A stretch of 32,310 bases of DNA from JAUNKE01 sp041853585 (GTDB lineage: Bacteria > Bacillota > Clostridia > Peptostreptococcales > Filifactoraceae): positions 1 to 32,310 of the forward strand of contig JBGZSM010000049.1 in the NCBI GenBank assembly GCA_041853585.1. Direction: 5' to 3'. This document shows positions 24,130 to 32,191 of this stretch, in pieces. How positions within the stretch are numbered: position 1 is the first letter of the stretch; each line of letters begins with the position of its first letter. The position numbers were made by a program, and so were the translations under genes. The notes under the pieces were generated by a model. That model worked only from the letters and a program-made list of their open reading frames with translations. It did no database searches and was not told where the DNA came from.

Positions 24130-24324
24130 TGGATGAAGAATCATATTTTGGAAAACACACAGAGAGAAGGCGTTGCTGAGAGCCTTTTGTTTGAAAAAAT
24201 ATGTCCTGCTTCGGAGCAATGAGCAATCACGGTTGGGCGCGTTATAGCTTGATGAGATATTCCTTTGGGATAATTAGAGTGGTACCGCGATCCTTTCGCC
24301 TCTATGGAGGTGGAAGGATTTTTT
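24130..24324 (+). promoter_or_regulatory. T-box leader (proline)
   Basis: The T-box core AGAGTGGTACCGCG (24276-24289) is directly followed by a terminator: ATCCTTTCGCCTC (24290-24302), TATG, GAGGTGGAAGGAT (24307-24319), TTTTT. Upstream, CAGAGAGAAGGCGTTG and GAGAGCCTTTTG look like the distal part of stem I, and GCTTCGGAGC lies on its 3' side. CCT at 24205-24207, just before that motif, is the likely specifier codon for proline. Uncharged tRNA-Pro would pair with the T-box bulge and permit read-through into proS. Confidence 0.9.
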
Positions 24325-24353
24325 GATGTCGGTGCTCAAAAATGGAGGATTGT

Positions 24354-25799
24354 ATGGCGAAGAAAGAACAACAATTTGTAAAAGAAATCACGAATATGGA
24401 GGATGATTTTGCGCAATGGTACACGGATATCATTACGAAGGCGGACCTTGTGGACTATTCACCGGTCAAAGGTTTTATGGTCATCAAACCGTATGGCTAT
24501 GCGCTTTGGGAGAGCATCCAAAGTTTTGCGGATAGACGATTCAAAGAAACGGGACATAAGAATTGCTATTTTCCTTTGCTGATACCGGAGAATTTACTGA
24601 TGAAAGAGGCGGAGCATGTCGAAGGTTTTGCACCGGAAGTGGCATGGGTCACGCATGCGGGTCGTGAGCGTTTGGCGGAGCGTTTGGTCGTGCGTCCGAC
24701 TTCGGAGACGATTATTTGTGAGATGTATAAAAAATGGTTGCGCTCGTATCGTGACCTTCCATATCTATATAATCAATGGTGCTCGGTGGTGCGCTGGGAA
24801 AAATCGACGCGTCCTTTTTTGAGAACTTCGGAGTTTTTGTGGCAGGAGGGTCACACGCTGCATGAAACGGAGGAAGAAGCAATCAAGGAAACTTTGCAAA
24901 TGCTCGATATTTATGAGGAAGTGGCGCAGGAGCTGATGGCGATGCCGGTGGTGAAGGGACAAAAATCGATTCGCGAGCGTTTTGCGGGAGCGCAGGACAC
25001 TTATACGATTGAGGCTTTGATGCATGACGGCAAGGCGCTTCAATCGGGAACGAGTCATTTTTTGGCGCAGCATTTTACGAAGGCTTTCGGCATTGAATAT
25101 CAGGATAGAAACGGCGGGCTCAGCCATCCGTATCATACTTCGTGGGGAATTTCGACCCGTCTTATCGGCGGGCTGATTATGGTTCACTCGGACAATCGCG
25201 GTTTGGTGATTCCACCGAGAATGGCACCGACTCAAGTGCGTATCATTCCGATTCAGCAGCATAAGGAAGGTGTACTCGACAAGGTGAATGAGCTTTATGC
25301 GGAGCTTAAACAAACTTTGCGCGTGGATGTGGACGACAGCAGCGAAAAATCGCCGGGCTATAAGTTTAATGAAGCGGAAATGCTCGGAATTCCTGCGCGA
25401 ATCGAGGTCGGGCCTCGTGATTTGCAGAACAATCAGGTGACGATTGTGCGCCGTGACACTTTGGAGAAGGAGCAGGTATCCATCGACGGTCTTGCGGAGT
25501 ATTTGAATAATTTGATGGAGGAGATTCAGAAGAATCTGTTTGAGAAGGCGAAGGCGCATCGGGAGTCGAGAACGACGACGGTAAAAAATATGGACGAATT
25601 CAAAACGGCTTTGCTCGAAAATCCGGGTTTCATTCGTGCGATGCATTGTGAATGTGAGGAATGTGAGGAGCAAATCAAGGCGGAAACCGCAGCGACTCTT
25701 CGTTGTTTCCCTTTCCATGATACCGAGCAGGTGTCGGATGTGTGCGTGAACTGCGGAAAGCCGGCGAAGCGTTTGGCATATTTTGCAAGAGCGTATTAA
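24354..25799 (+). CDS. proS: Prolyl-tRNA synthetase (archaeal/eukaryotic type)
   Basis: 481 residues from ATG 24354, with GGAGG (24345-24349) upstream; an earlier in-frame ATG at 24342 overlaps that site. Charges tRNA-Pro in the cytoplasm. Class II motifs: VRPTSETIICEMYKKW and the motif 2 loop SVVRWEKSTRPFLRTSEFLW, and motif 3 GISTRLIGGLIMVHSDNRG. The short length, lack of the editing insertion of the bacterial type, and the C-terminal zinc-type part (CECEECEEQ, then CVNCGKPAKRLAYFARAY with a final Tyr) identify the archaeal/eukaryotic-like form found in many Clostridia. Controlled by the T-box directly upstream. A terminator follows, so it is a single-gene unit. Confidence 0.97.
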   Translation: MAKKEQQFVKEITNMEDDFAQWYTDIITKADLVDYSPVKGFMVIKPYGYALWESIQSFADRRFKETGHKNCYFPLLIPENLLMKEAEHVEGFAPEVAWVTHAGRERLAERLVVRPTSETIICEMYKKWLRSYRDLPYLYNQWCSVVRWEKSTRPFLRTSEFLWQEGHTLHETEEEAIKETLQMLDIYEEVAQELMAMPVVKGQKSIRERFAGAQDTYTIEALMHDGKALQSGTSHFLAQHFTKAFGIEYQDRNGGLSHPYHTSWGISTRLIGGLIMVHSDNRGLVIPPRMAPTQVRIIPIQQHKEGVLDKVNELYAELKQTLRVDVDDSSEKSPGYKFNEAEMLGIPARIEVGPRDLQNNQVTIVRRDTLEKEQVSIDGLAEYLNNLMEEIQKNLFEKAKAHRESRTTTVKNMDEFKTALLENPGFIRAMHCECEECEEQIKAETAATLRCFPFHDTEQVSDVCVNCGKPAKRLAYFARAY

Positions 25800-25838
25800 A
25801 CGAGCTTTATATCCGACTTTATTGATTTAATGTGAAGA

Positions 25839-25865
25839 GGTATGGCATCCGCCATGCCTTTTTTG
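25839..25865 (+). terminator. proS terminator
   Basis: GGTATGGC (25839-25846), ATCC, GCCATGCC (25851-25858) with one G-U, then TTTTTT. It overlaps the ATG at 25842 that would extend the next gene, which argues against that longer start. Confidence 0.85.
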
Positions 25866-25895
25866 TCAGCGCGTGATGTGCGGAAAGAGGAAAAT

Positions 25896-27410
25896 ATGGA
25901 AAGACAAATCATGTGGGATTTGGAAAACAGTTATGAGAGCTTGCCGAAGAGATTTTATACCTATGCCGAGAAGTCTAATTTCCCGAAACCGAATTTAGTT
26001 TTGTGGAATGAAAAGCTGGCGAAGGAGTTGGAATTTCCGGATTCAATCGGCTTATCGGATATGGAGAAGGCGAAAATTTTTTCGGGCAATGAGTTTTTGG
26101 ATGGAACATCGCCGATTGCACAGGCTTATGCGGGTCATCAATACGGTTATCTGAATATGCTCGGTGACGGTCGGGCGATGTTGCTCGGAGAGAAAGTTTT
26201 GTCCTCGGGTGAGCGTTTTGATGTGCAGCTCAAAGGCAGCGGAAGAACGGTGTATTCGCGTGGAGGTGACGGTCGCTCTTCGCTGGCACCCATGCTTCGG
26301 GAGTATTTAATCAGCGAGGCGATGGCGGCACTTGGGATTCCGAGTACGCGAAGTCTGGCGGTAGTGACTACGGGTGAGGACATTCGTCGGGAGAGTCTTT
26401 TGCCGGGAGCGGTGTTGACAAGGGTGGCGAGCAGTCATATTCGGGTCGGGACTTTTCAGTTTGCGGCATCGCTGGAACCTTCGAATCTTCGTGCGCTTGC
26501 CGATTATACGATTCGGCGACATTTTTTGCATTTGGCAAATGAAAAGGAAGATGAAAAATATCGTCTGTTTCTTAGAGCGGTTATCGAGCGTCAGGCGTCG
26601 CTGATTGCAAGATGGCAGTCGGTCGGATTTATTCATGGGGTGATGAACACGGACAATATGGCAATTTCTGGGGAGACGATTGACTACGGGCCATGCGCTT
26701 TTATGGATGAATACAATCCGAAGACGGTGTTCAGTTCGATTGACAGACATGGCAGATATCGCTATGAGAATCAGCCGCCGATTGCTCAGTGGAATTTGGC
26801 GAGATTTGCGGAAACTTTGTTGCCGCTGTTATCGGCAAATGAGGAAGAGGCTCTTTTGATTGCCAATGAGGAGATTATGAAGTTTAAGCCGCTCTATGAA
26901 GAATTTTGGTTTGACGGAATCTGTCAAAAGCTTGGGATTTTCGACAAAAAAGCGGATGATGCGATTTTGGTTGACGAATTGCTTTCGCTGATGCTCGAAC
27001 ATAAAGCGGATTTTACAAATACTTTTGTGCGTTTGACTCTGGAGCGGATGAAACGCGACGGCGCTTATTTGGAAGGCACGCAGCGGTTGTTTACTGATGA
27101 AAATTTCGGGAAATGGCATCAGAAATGGTCGGTGCGTTTGGAAGAGCGGGAGACCCAAGATGAAGAAGCGGCGTCCGTGATGTTACAATCAAAAATCGCT
27201 CAACGGATGCAGGCGGTCAATCCTTTTGTGATTCCTCGTAATTTTCGGGTGGAAGAGGTTTTGCAACAAGCGCTCGAAGGGGATTGGAATCCGTTTCGGG
27301 AATTGTTGAGCGTTTTACAAGCGCCTTATCGCTATGATGAAGCGGATAGGCAGTATCAGGAATTACCGAAGTATTCGATGGCGGGCTATCGAACTTTCTG
27401 CGGAACTTAA
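25896..27410 (+). CDS. selO: SelO/YdiU family protein adenylyltransferase
   Basis: 504 residues from ATG 25896 (AAAGAGG upstream). A pseudokinase-fold enzyme that transfers AMP from ATP to Ser, Thr or Tyr of target proteins; linked to redox homeostasis in E. coli. Conserved signatures: AQAYAGHQYGYLNMLGDGRA, DVQLKGSGRTVYSRGGDGRS (ATP-binding Lys), LGIPSTRSLAVVTTGE, FIHGVMNTDNMAISG and IDYGPCAFMD (metal-binding Asp/Asn). The C-terminus ends in TFCGT, with Cys in the place where some homologs carry selenocysteine or Cys-Ser-Ser. It lies only 31 bases after the proS terminator; a separate promoter was not recognised. Confidence 0.95.
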   Translation: MERQIMWDLENSYESLPKRFYTYAEKSNFPKPNLVLWNEKLAKELEFPDSIGLSDMEKAKIFSGNEFLDGTSPIAQAYAGHQYGYLNMLGDGRAMLLGEKVLSSGERFDVQLKGSGRTVYSRGGDGRSSLAPMLREYLISEAMAALGIPSTRSLAVVTTGEDIRRESLLPGAVLTRVASSHIRVGTFQFAASLEPSNLRALADYTIRRHFLHLANEKEDEKYRLFLRAVIERQASLIARWQSVGFIHGVMNTDNMAISGETIDYGPCAFMDEYNPKTVFSSIDRHGRYRYENQPPIAQWNLARFAETLLPLLSANEEEALLIANEEIMKFKPLYEEFWFDGICQKLGIFDKKADDAILVDELLSLMLEHKADFTNTFVRLTLERMKRDGAYLEGTQRLFTDENFGKWHQKWSVRLEERETQDEEAASVMLQSKIAQRMQAVNPFVIPRNFRVEEVLQQALEGDWNPFRELLSVLQAPYRYDEADRQYQELPKYSMAGYRTFCGT

Positions 27411-27494
27411 AAAACCGACCCGCTGAATCTTTTCCCAAAAGTCGAACTTCGGTAAGGCTTTTGGGAGAGATTCGATATTGCGGAGTCGGTTTTT
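27410..27494. terminator. Large bidirectional terminator between selO and serpin gene
   Basis: Three nested stems: AAAAACCGAC (27410-27419) with GTCGGTTTTT (27485-27494), GAATCT (27425-27430) with AGATTC (27468-27473), and TCCCAAAAG (27433-27441) with CTTTTGGGA (27458-27466). T-runs close it on both strands. It separates the convergent selO and serpin genes. Confidence 0.85.
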
Positions 27495-27539
27495 AGGTTA
27501 TCGCGCAAAAGAGAAGTCGATGCGCTTTGATTTTAACGG

Positions 27540-28697
27540 CTATTCACCTTTTTGGCTCGGGTCGGCAATGTAGCAAACGAAGGTGATGATATTTTCTCCT
27601 GTATTTTTTTCCACATCGGTCATGACGATGTAGTACGGACTGTCCATCTTGATTTCGGTCGGCTCGCTCAAAGACTTTGCCGCTTCGTTTTTGATTTCGG
27701 TGACGGCTTTGGCACGCGCACCTTTTTCGTCGATTTTGAGTGTCGCGGTCTGTGTGGCAGAAGTAATTTTAATCTTCACATCCGGTATCAGTTTTTCGAG
27801 CTCATATCCGACAAGCATCTTGCCGAGACCGATTTTCTCAAACATTTCTTTGAGGTCGGTCATCAATTTGTATTCGATTTTCGGCATCGTGAACTGCACT
27901 TCGCCGTTGTTGTAATTCTCTTTAAATTCACCGACGGCTTTAGCAAGGTCTAATTTCTCGATGTCTTTTTTTGGCTTGATGAAATAGACTTTGGCGTCAT
28001 TTTTTCCGTCAAGTTGAGCGATTTCTTTTTCATCATCCGTCCAATAGTTGAGACTGTCGAATTTTTTGGACATCGTCGGTACGGAAACTTTTTTGTTTTC
28101 AAAAGTTATAAAATCCGCATCGACGGTTGAATCGATCTCGAACGGCTCAATCCATTCCGCGTAATATTGAATCGCATCGAGCAACACCAAGATGGATTCG
28201 GCGTCGAGCGGCTCATCGTTGAGCACTTCGTCAAGCACTCTTTTTTGAAGATTTATCTTTTCTTTGGTTGCCGGCTCCGGAAATTCCGTAATTTTGATAT
28301 TTTTGAAAGAAAGCTCCGGCTTGGTATCGCTCATACTTTTGTTAATCAAAATCAGACTTTCCATCTTGCTGTTCGCAAGATTCAATTTTTCCAAATGATT
28401 TTGGTCATAGACGGACAGCGTCTTCAAATCCGCTCGCTCATCCGTTGCCAATGCCATCAAATCGAGCAGCCGCTGAATCGAGAGCGGAGATAGCACGAGA
28501 TTTTTTTCTTTTTCATGACTTTGGAAAACGGCATTGAATATTTCGATACTCATCGCATCGACTTCGGATGTGATTTTGGTATCAGCGCTGCTTTGCTGAT
28601 TCGTAGTGCAGGCGGCAAGCACCAAAAGCATCATTGCCGATAGTAAGGCGAGCGCCTTTTTGATTTTTTCATTCGTTTTAGTGGTTCCTGTTTTCAT
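27540..28697 (-). CDS. Serpin lipoprotein
   Basis: 385 residues from ATG 28697 (AAAGGACG upstream); a 25-residue longer frame lacks a site. A basic start, hydrophobic helix and lipobox LVLAAC (Cys 30) give a membrane-anchored exported protein. The rest fits a serpin: NLVLSPLSIQRLLDLMALAT, VQFTMPKIEYKLMTDLKEMF, the hinge LKIDEKGARAKAVTEI, and the end SPYYIVMTD then FVCYIADPS. The reactive loop lies between about KAVTEI and SPYYIV. The hinge has Arg and Lys where inhibitory serpins normally carry small residues, so inhibition by loop insertion is uncertain. It may protect the cell from proteases, for example host or oral proteases. Downstream gene of a pair with the lipoprotein at 28783. Confidence 0.85.
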   Translation of the reverse strand: MKTGTTKTNEKIKKALALLSAMMLLVLAACTTNQQSSADTKITSEVDAMSIEIFNAVFQSHEKEKNLVLSPLSIQRLLDLMALATDERADLKTLSVYDQNHLEKLNLANSKMESLILINKSMSDTKPELSFKNIKITEFPEPATKEKINLQKRVLDEVLNDEPLDAESILVLLDAIQYYAEWIEPFEIDSTVDADFITFENKKVSVPTMSKKFDSLNYWTDDEKEIAQLDGKNDAKVYFIKPKKDIEKLDLAKAVGEFKENYNNGEVQFTMPKIEYKLMTDLKEMFEKIGLGKMLVGYELEKLIPDVKIKITSATQTATLKIDEKGARAKAVTEIKNEAAKSLSEPTEIKMDSPYYIVMTDVEKNTGENIITFVCYIADPSQKGE

Positions 28698-28782
28698 CTT
28701 TTCGTCCTTTCTTTTCATCAATTCCAATCGGAATTTTTTAGAATGGTGAACAAAGGTTTTTCCAAGATTCAAACGACTTTCT

Positions 28783-29607
28783 TTATTGTTCTGCCGCTTT
28801 ATAGATTTCTTCGAGCATTTTCAAATCGACTTGGTTATGCTCGGTTGCAATTATTTTTGTCAGCGTCTTTATTACTTTATTATCATTTGCCTGATAGTTC
28901 ATATCGACGGAAATTTCCTTGATGTAGAAAGTTTCTTCGTCGATTAAGAAAATGACTTCTTTGTTTACTTGCGTTTGGTCGACTCCTTTCAGCCAAAAAT
29001 CCAATTCGCCTTTAAAAGTGCCGAGGAGGTCAAAGTTTTTGTCGTTGACGAGGACTTCGTATCCGGATTCGGTTTTTTTCAGTTCGTATGGGTCTTCGCG
29101 CATGATTTTTTGCAAAATATTTGAGAAACCGTGATAGTCAATCAAATCGCCTTCGGATGTTCCCTCCGTCCAGTCTTTTTCACCTTCCCATTTTACATAA
29201 TGTCCGCCGGGACTGATGTGGATGGTCTCGCCGGAGTTTTCTTTATTCGGGTCTTTTGTGTGGAGTTTTACATAGTAAGCAGTGTTTTCTAAAGTTTGCG
29301 GGTCGTAAAAATACAGACTGTCGAGTTTTACATAGGATTGTGTTCCGAAGAACAGATAGTCCCCGTCAAACTGAAAGTGAACATTTTGAAGCGTTTTATT
29401 CTGCTCGTTGAAATTTTTTTCAAATGCCTCTTTGTCCAAGGTTTCCTCGGATTCTTTCTCGGATTTTGTGTTGTCTTTATCCGTTTCGGTAACGCTTGGA
29501 TTATCGCTTTGTGATTTTTCCTGCTCGGGCGCTTTGCTGCAAGCGGTCAAGGTGAGCAACACGGAAATTGCCAAAGCGAATGTTGCTGTCAATTTTCTTT
29601 TCATCAT
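28783..29607 (-). CDS. Lipoprotein, LolA/DUF6612-like
   Basis: 274 residues; GGAAGG precedes two adjacent ATG codons (29607 and 29604). Signal with lipobox LTLTAC, then an acidic Ser/Asp/Glu/Lys-rich linker (EQEKSQSDNPSVTETDKDNT) of ~35 residues. The body alternates strands (HFQFDGDYLFFGTQSYVKLD, YYVKLHTKDPNK, GGHYVKWEGEKDW, YIKEISVDMNYQ), like the half-barrel LolA/LppX-type lipoproteins annotated as DUF6612 in Firmicutes. The link is by overall look. It lies 86 bases upstream of the serpin gene on the same strand, with no terminator between, so the two may be co-transcribed. Ligand unknown. Confidence 0.7.
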   Translation of the reverse strand: MMKRKLTATFALAISVLLTLTACSKAPEQEKSQSDNPSVTETDKDNTKSEKESEETLDKEAFEKNFNEQNKTLQNVHFQFDGDYLFFGTQSYVKLDSLYFYDPQTLENTAYYVKLHTKDPNKENSGETIHISPGGHYVKWEGEKDWTEGTSEGDLIDYHGFSNILQKIMREDPYELKKTESGYEVLVNDKNFDLLGTFKGELDFWLKGVDQTQVNKEVIFLIDEETFYIKEISVDMNYQANDNKVIKTLTKIIATEHNQVDLKMLEEIYKAAEQ

Positions 29608-29840
29608 CTTACCTTCCTAAATTTTTCTTCTTTCCGGATTTTTATCCGCTTTCTCTTCTCAATAGAATTATATCATTTTCTCATTTTTTGTTCAATGTTT
29701 GCGCTTGATAAGGATCGTGTCAAGCTACTTGGTATTTGGTTTCATTAGACATTTTGCTTTTACTGATTGACGATAATTCAATTTAATATCCAAGTGGGTT
29801 TTAGCTAGCATTTAAAAGTTATGAACAAACAAGGATACTT

Positions 29841-29886
29841 ATTGTATGTAGACTCAATGTATTCATTGCATATAATTATATACAAT
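29841..29886 (+). promoter_or_regulatory. Promoter and operator of the C-protein/endonuclease unit
   Basis: A perfect TATAAT (29871-29876) follows TAGACT (29849-29854) with a 16-base spacer. Inside the spacer lies the inverted repeat CAATG-TATT-CATTG (29855-29868), and an outer pair ATTGTAT (29841-29847)/ATACAAT (29880-29886) frames the promoter. Such symmetry fits autoregulation by the C-protein encoded next. From 29608 to 29840 there is no gene; the region contains the divergent upstream DNA of the lipoprotein gene. Confidence 0.6.
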
Positions 29887-29901
29887 AGGAGGTTTTAAAT
29901 T

Positions 29902-30114
29902 ATGGATATAATAAAAGTTTTTGGAACCAACTTGAAAAAATATCGAACTGCTAAGGGTATGTCTCAGGAAGATTTTTCCGATAAATGCGGTATGCATCGA
30001 ACTTACATTAGTGCTATTGAGTGCTACCGCAGGAGTATTTCTTTAGAAAATATCCAGCGCATAGCGGACGCTCTTGAGATTGAAACTTACAAATTGTTTT
30101 TAGAGGAGAAATAA
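29902..30114 (+). CDS. XRE-family regulator, probable restriction controller (C) protein
   Basis: 70 residues; AGGAGG (29887-29892) precedes ATG 29902. A single helix-turn-helix domain with almost no tails: FGTNLKKYRTAKGMSQEDFS, CGMHRTYISAIECYRRSISL, ENIQRIADALEIETYKLFLE. Size and layout match the C proteins that time expression of type II restriction enzymes. Its TAA overlaps the ATG of the endonuclease by one base (TAATG), so both are translated together. Inverted repeats overlap its promoter. Confidence 0.85.
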   Translation: MDIIKVFGTNLKKYRTAKGMSQEDFSDKCGMHRTYISAIECYRRSISLENIQRIADALEIETYKLFLEEK

Positions 30115-30950
30115 TGGAAAATCGAAATCGTGCTTCCGGGTGGCAACATGCGAAATTATCGGGGCATAAAAATGAGGACTTGGTCAAAGAACTGCTGGAT
30201 ACCGATTTGGAGTATAGAATAGGCTTTTTAGAAAAAATCGGATATCCCGGCGAGACAATAATTGAAGCTGATATTGGAGGCTTGTGCGAAAAAAAAGTGC
30301 CCGGAGTTAATGGCAAGGGAACAAAATCAAAAACGGATTTGAAGATAAAATTAAGAAACGATAAAACCGTCAATATTTCCATTAAAAAGAGCTTGAGCGG
30401 ACAAGTTTATTTTGTTCGAGCGGATTTGTTTATCAGCACTTTTGAAGAGCAGTTTAATAAGCAGATTCCTTCTTCGGTAAAAAGAGCAATAAATTTGTTT
30501 TGGGCTGCGGCGGATGATGCGGTAGAAATTATTGAAAAATATGCTGACAAAAAAAATAAAAAAAATTATAAACGCCAGATTAGACATAAAAGTTTAAATG
30601 CGACTACTCTCAAAAACTATGATGAAAGATTATATGATGATTTGTTGAACTGGTTTGTTGAGAATGCTTACGAAATTACAAAATTGTCATTTTCCGCCGG
30701 TGCCGTACTGGATAAGTGTGAATGGGCGGATTTTGTTTGGTATATAAATCTTCTAGGAGAGAATAAAACGGATGAGATACTTAATATAGAAGCTATTTGT
30801 CAGGCGGCTCAAAAGAGGGCGGAGATAGAAACTTATTTCGGTTCTCGAAATGGCGGGACGACCATTCAGCTGCCTTTTGGATTTGTGCAATGGCATCAGA
30901 GCCAACTTCAGTTTCATCATAATTATAAAAAAGTAGCGAGTATGTTTTAA
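30114..30950 (+). CDS. Probable type II restriction endonuclease
   Basis: 278 residues, start in the TAATG overlap with the C gene. Identified by context (C protein before it, cytosine methyltransferase facing it) and by a PD-(D/E)XK-like core: KLSGHKNEDLVKELL (Glu 21), KSKTDLKIKL (Asp 75) and NISIKKSLSGQVYFVRADLF (Lys 91 after the strand, with Ser in the place of the usual Glu). The rest is mostly helical; the C-terminus ends PFGFVQWHQSQLQFHHNYKK. No recognition sequence can be stated, but it should be the one methylated by the enzyme at 31103-32191. Well over half of type II enzymes have little similarity to each other, so the lack of a family name is not surprising. Confidence 0.75.
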   Translation: MENRNRASGWQHAKLSGHKNEDLVKELLDTDLEYRIGFLEKIGYPGETIIEADIGGLCEKKVPGVNGKGTKSKTDLKIKLRNDKTVNISIKKSLSGQVYFVRADLFISTFEEQFNKQIPSSVKRAINLFWAAADDAVEIIEKYADKKNKKNYKRQIRHKSLNATTLKNYDERLYDDLLNWFVENAYEITKLSFSAGAVLDKCEWADFVWYINLLGENKTDEILNIEAICQAAQKRAEIETYFGSRNGGTTIQLPFGFVQWHQSQLQFHHNYKKVASMF

Positions 30951-30962
30951 AGAGAAGATGTT

Positions 30963-31079
30963 ATGCCAAAAGAAATTGATAAGGCGTATGAAATGATTCC
31001 AAAAGAATATTTTAGATGGGAGCTCACGGAAGAACCACCGAATAGGGATGATGAGGAATTTATTGTTAAATTGAATTAG
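30963..31079 (+). CDS. Small hypothetical protein next to the endonuclease
   Basis: 38 codons from ATG 30963, with AAAGAGAAG (30950-30958) upstream and 12 bases after the endonuclease stop. The product starts MPKEIDKAYEMIPKEYFRWE and is acidic near its end (EEPPNRDDEEF). It lies wholly between the two convergent restriction-modification genes and would be on the endonuclease transcript. It could be a small modulator or a chance ORF; the composition is protein-like. Confidence 0.5.
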   Translation: MPKEIDKAYEMIPKEYFRWELTEEPPNRDDEEFIVKLN

Positions 31080-31084
31080 GAATT

Positions 31085-31119
31085 TAAAAAAGAAGCTGCC
31101 GATTAGTCGGCAGCTTCAT
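31085..31119. terminator. Hairpin overlapping the methyltransferase stop codon
   Basis: GAAGCTGCCGA (31092-31102), TTAG, TCGGCAGCTTC (31107-31117): a perfect 11-bp stem. On the minus strand it is followed by CTTTTTTAAATT, so it should terminate the methyltransferase mRNA; its loop holds the methyltransferase stop codon (31103-31105) and its right arm encodes the last codons (AAD). For the plus strand it ends in CATATTTG, a weak U-run. Confidence 0.8.
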
Positions 31120-32191
31120 ATTTGTTTAAAGCGTCTAAAATTTGTTTTGCAATTGCTACGGAAAGTAACGGTGGAACGGCATTTCCGATTTGTAATCGTT
31201 TTGTACTGTCCGAGCCGTAAAATTTATAGTCATCCGGAAAACTTTGTAATCTTGCACCTTCACGAATCGACATTGCCCGTGAATCTCTTGGGTGTATGCA
31301 TCGCGAAGAAGAAGGGCAAGCGAAATTTCTTGTTATCGTGGTTGAAGGCTTTTCCCACCACAGTTTGGCATAGGTATTTCCATATCCGCTCTTAGGACGC
31401 ATATACTCGGGTAAATCATCTTTGGATTGCCCGTCCTTGAGAGTTTCCATTATTCTAATAAGATGTTCTCCGTTTTTAGGAGCCGTATGTTCTTCAACAA
31501 ATTCTGCCGAGTTACCTCTTACAAATTCCAAAAATTCATTACTGATATCATAGGAATAAAGTTTGCTTTGCTCGCCGCTTTTCAGAACAGGCAAGTCGCC
31601 GATAGCATCTTTTAGTGTCACAAAAGGTTTTAGACCATCTCCATGCGTAGGGGATGGAAAGACAAAGGGATTTTTATCTTTAAATCCTACAAGGATCACT
31701 CGTTCTCTATGTTGAGGGACACCGAAATTTACGGCATTTAAAACCTGAAATTGCAAATCATAACCGATTTCTTCAAACTCGGCTTGAATCTGTTTGAAAA
31801 AATTTCCCTTATCCATGCTCAGAATACCGACAACATTTTCAAAAACAAAAGCCTTCGGTTGTAAAATATTTAGAACTCTTTTATATTGTAAAAACAGATT
31901 TGCCCGTTCGTCTACTTTTCTTTTGCCAAGGGTTGAAAAGGATTGACAAGGCGGTCCGCCCACAATGACATCTACTTTTTGATCTTTCAAAGACTCTATT
32001 AAAACTTCTTCGGTCAAATCTTTTATATCACAATTCAGCATTTCGACTTCGGGATGGTTCAATTTATAGGCGATAGAAATGTCTTTTTCGATTTCATTTG
32101 CTGCGAGTATATTAAATTCAGGGAATCGGGTAAAGCCGTAAGTCAACCCTCCAACTCCTGAAAATAAATCAATTATATTGTATATTTTCAT
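31103..32191 (-). CDS. DNA (cytosine-5-)-methyltransferase
   Basis: 362 residues; TAAGGAGAG precedes ATG at 32191. All main motifs of the Dcm type are present: IIDLFSGVGGLTYGF (motif I), DVIVGGPPCQSFSTLGKR (motif IV, catalytic Cys 82), FVFENVVGIL (motif VI, Glu 119), FGVPQHRERVILVGF (motif VIII) and LQIGNAVPPLLSVAIA (motif X). It transfers a methyl group from S-adenosylmethionine to cytosine C5. The variable target region (about residues 185-300) includes WWEKPSTTITRNF. It faces the endonuclease convergently and protects host DNA. The 119 bases after its start (32192-32310) are AT-rich and open to the window edge; no promoter was fixed. Confidence 0.96.
   Translation of the reverse strand: MKIYNIIDLFSGVGGLTYGFTRFPEFNILAANEIEKDISIAYKLNHPEVEMLNCDIKDLTEEVLIESLKDQKVDVIVGGPPCQSFSTLGKRKVDERANLFLQYKRVLNILQPKAFVFENVVGILSMDKGNFFKQIQAEFEEIGYDLQFQVLNAVNFGVPQHRERVILVGFKDKNPFVFPSPTHGDGLKPFVTLKDAIGDLPVLKSGEQSKLYSYDISNEFLEFVRGNSAEFVEEHTAPKNGEHLIRIMETLKDGQSKDDLPEYMRPKSGYGNTYAKLWWEKPSTTITRNFACPSSSRCIHPRDSRAMSIREGARLQSFPDDYKFYGSDSTKRLQIGNAVPPLLSVAIAKQILDALNKYEAAD

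Noticed and set aside
24765..25718. 317-residue ORF opposite to proS
   Set aside because: Shadow of the strongly conserved proS frame; Arg/Leu/His-rich composition typical of antisense frames.
25842..25895. Longer selO start at 25842
   Set aside because: It would start within the proS terminator stem and lacks a ribosome binding site; ATG 25896 has AAAGAGG.
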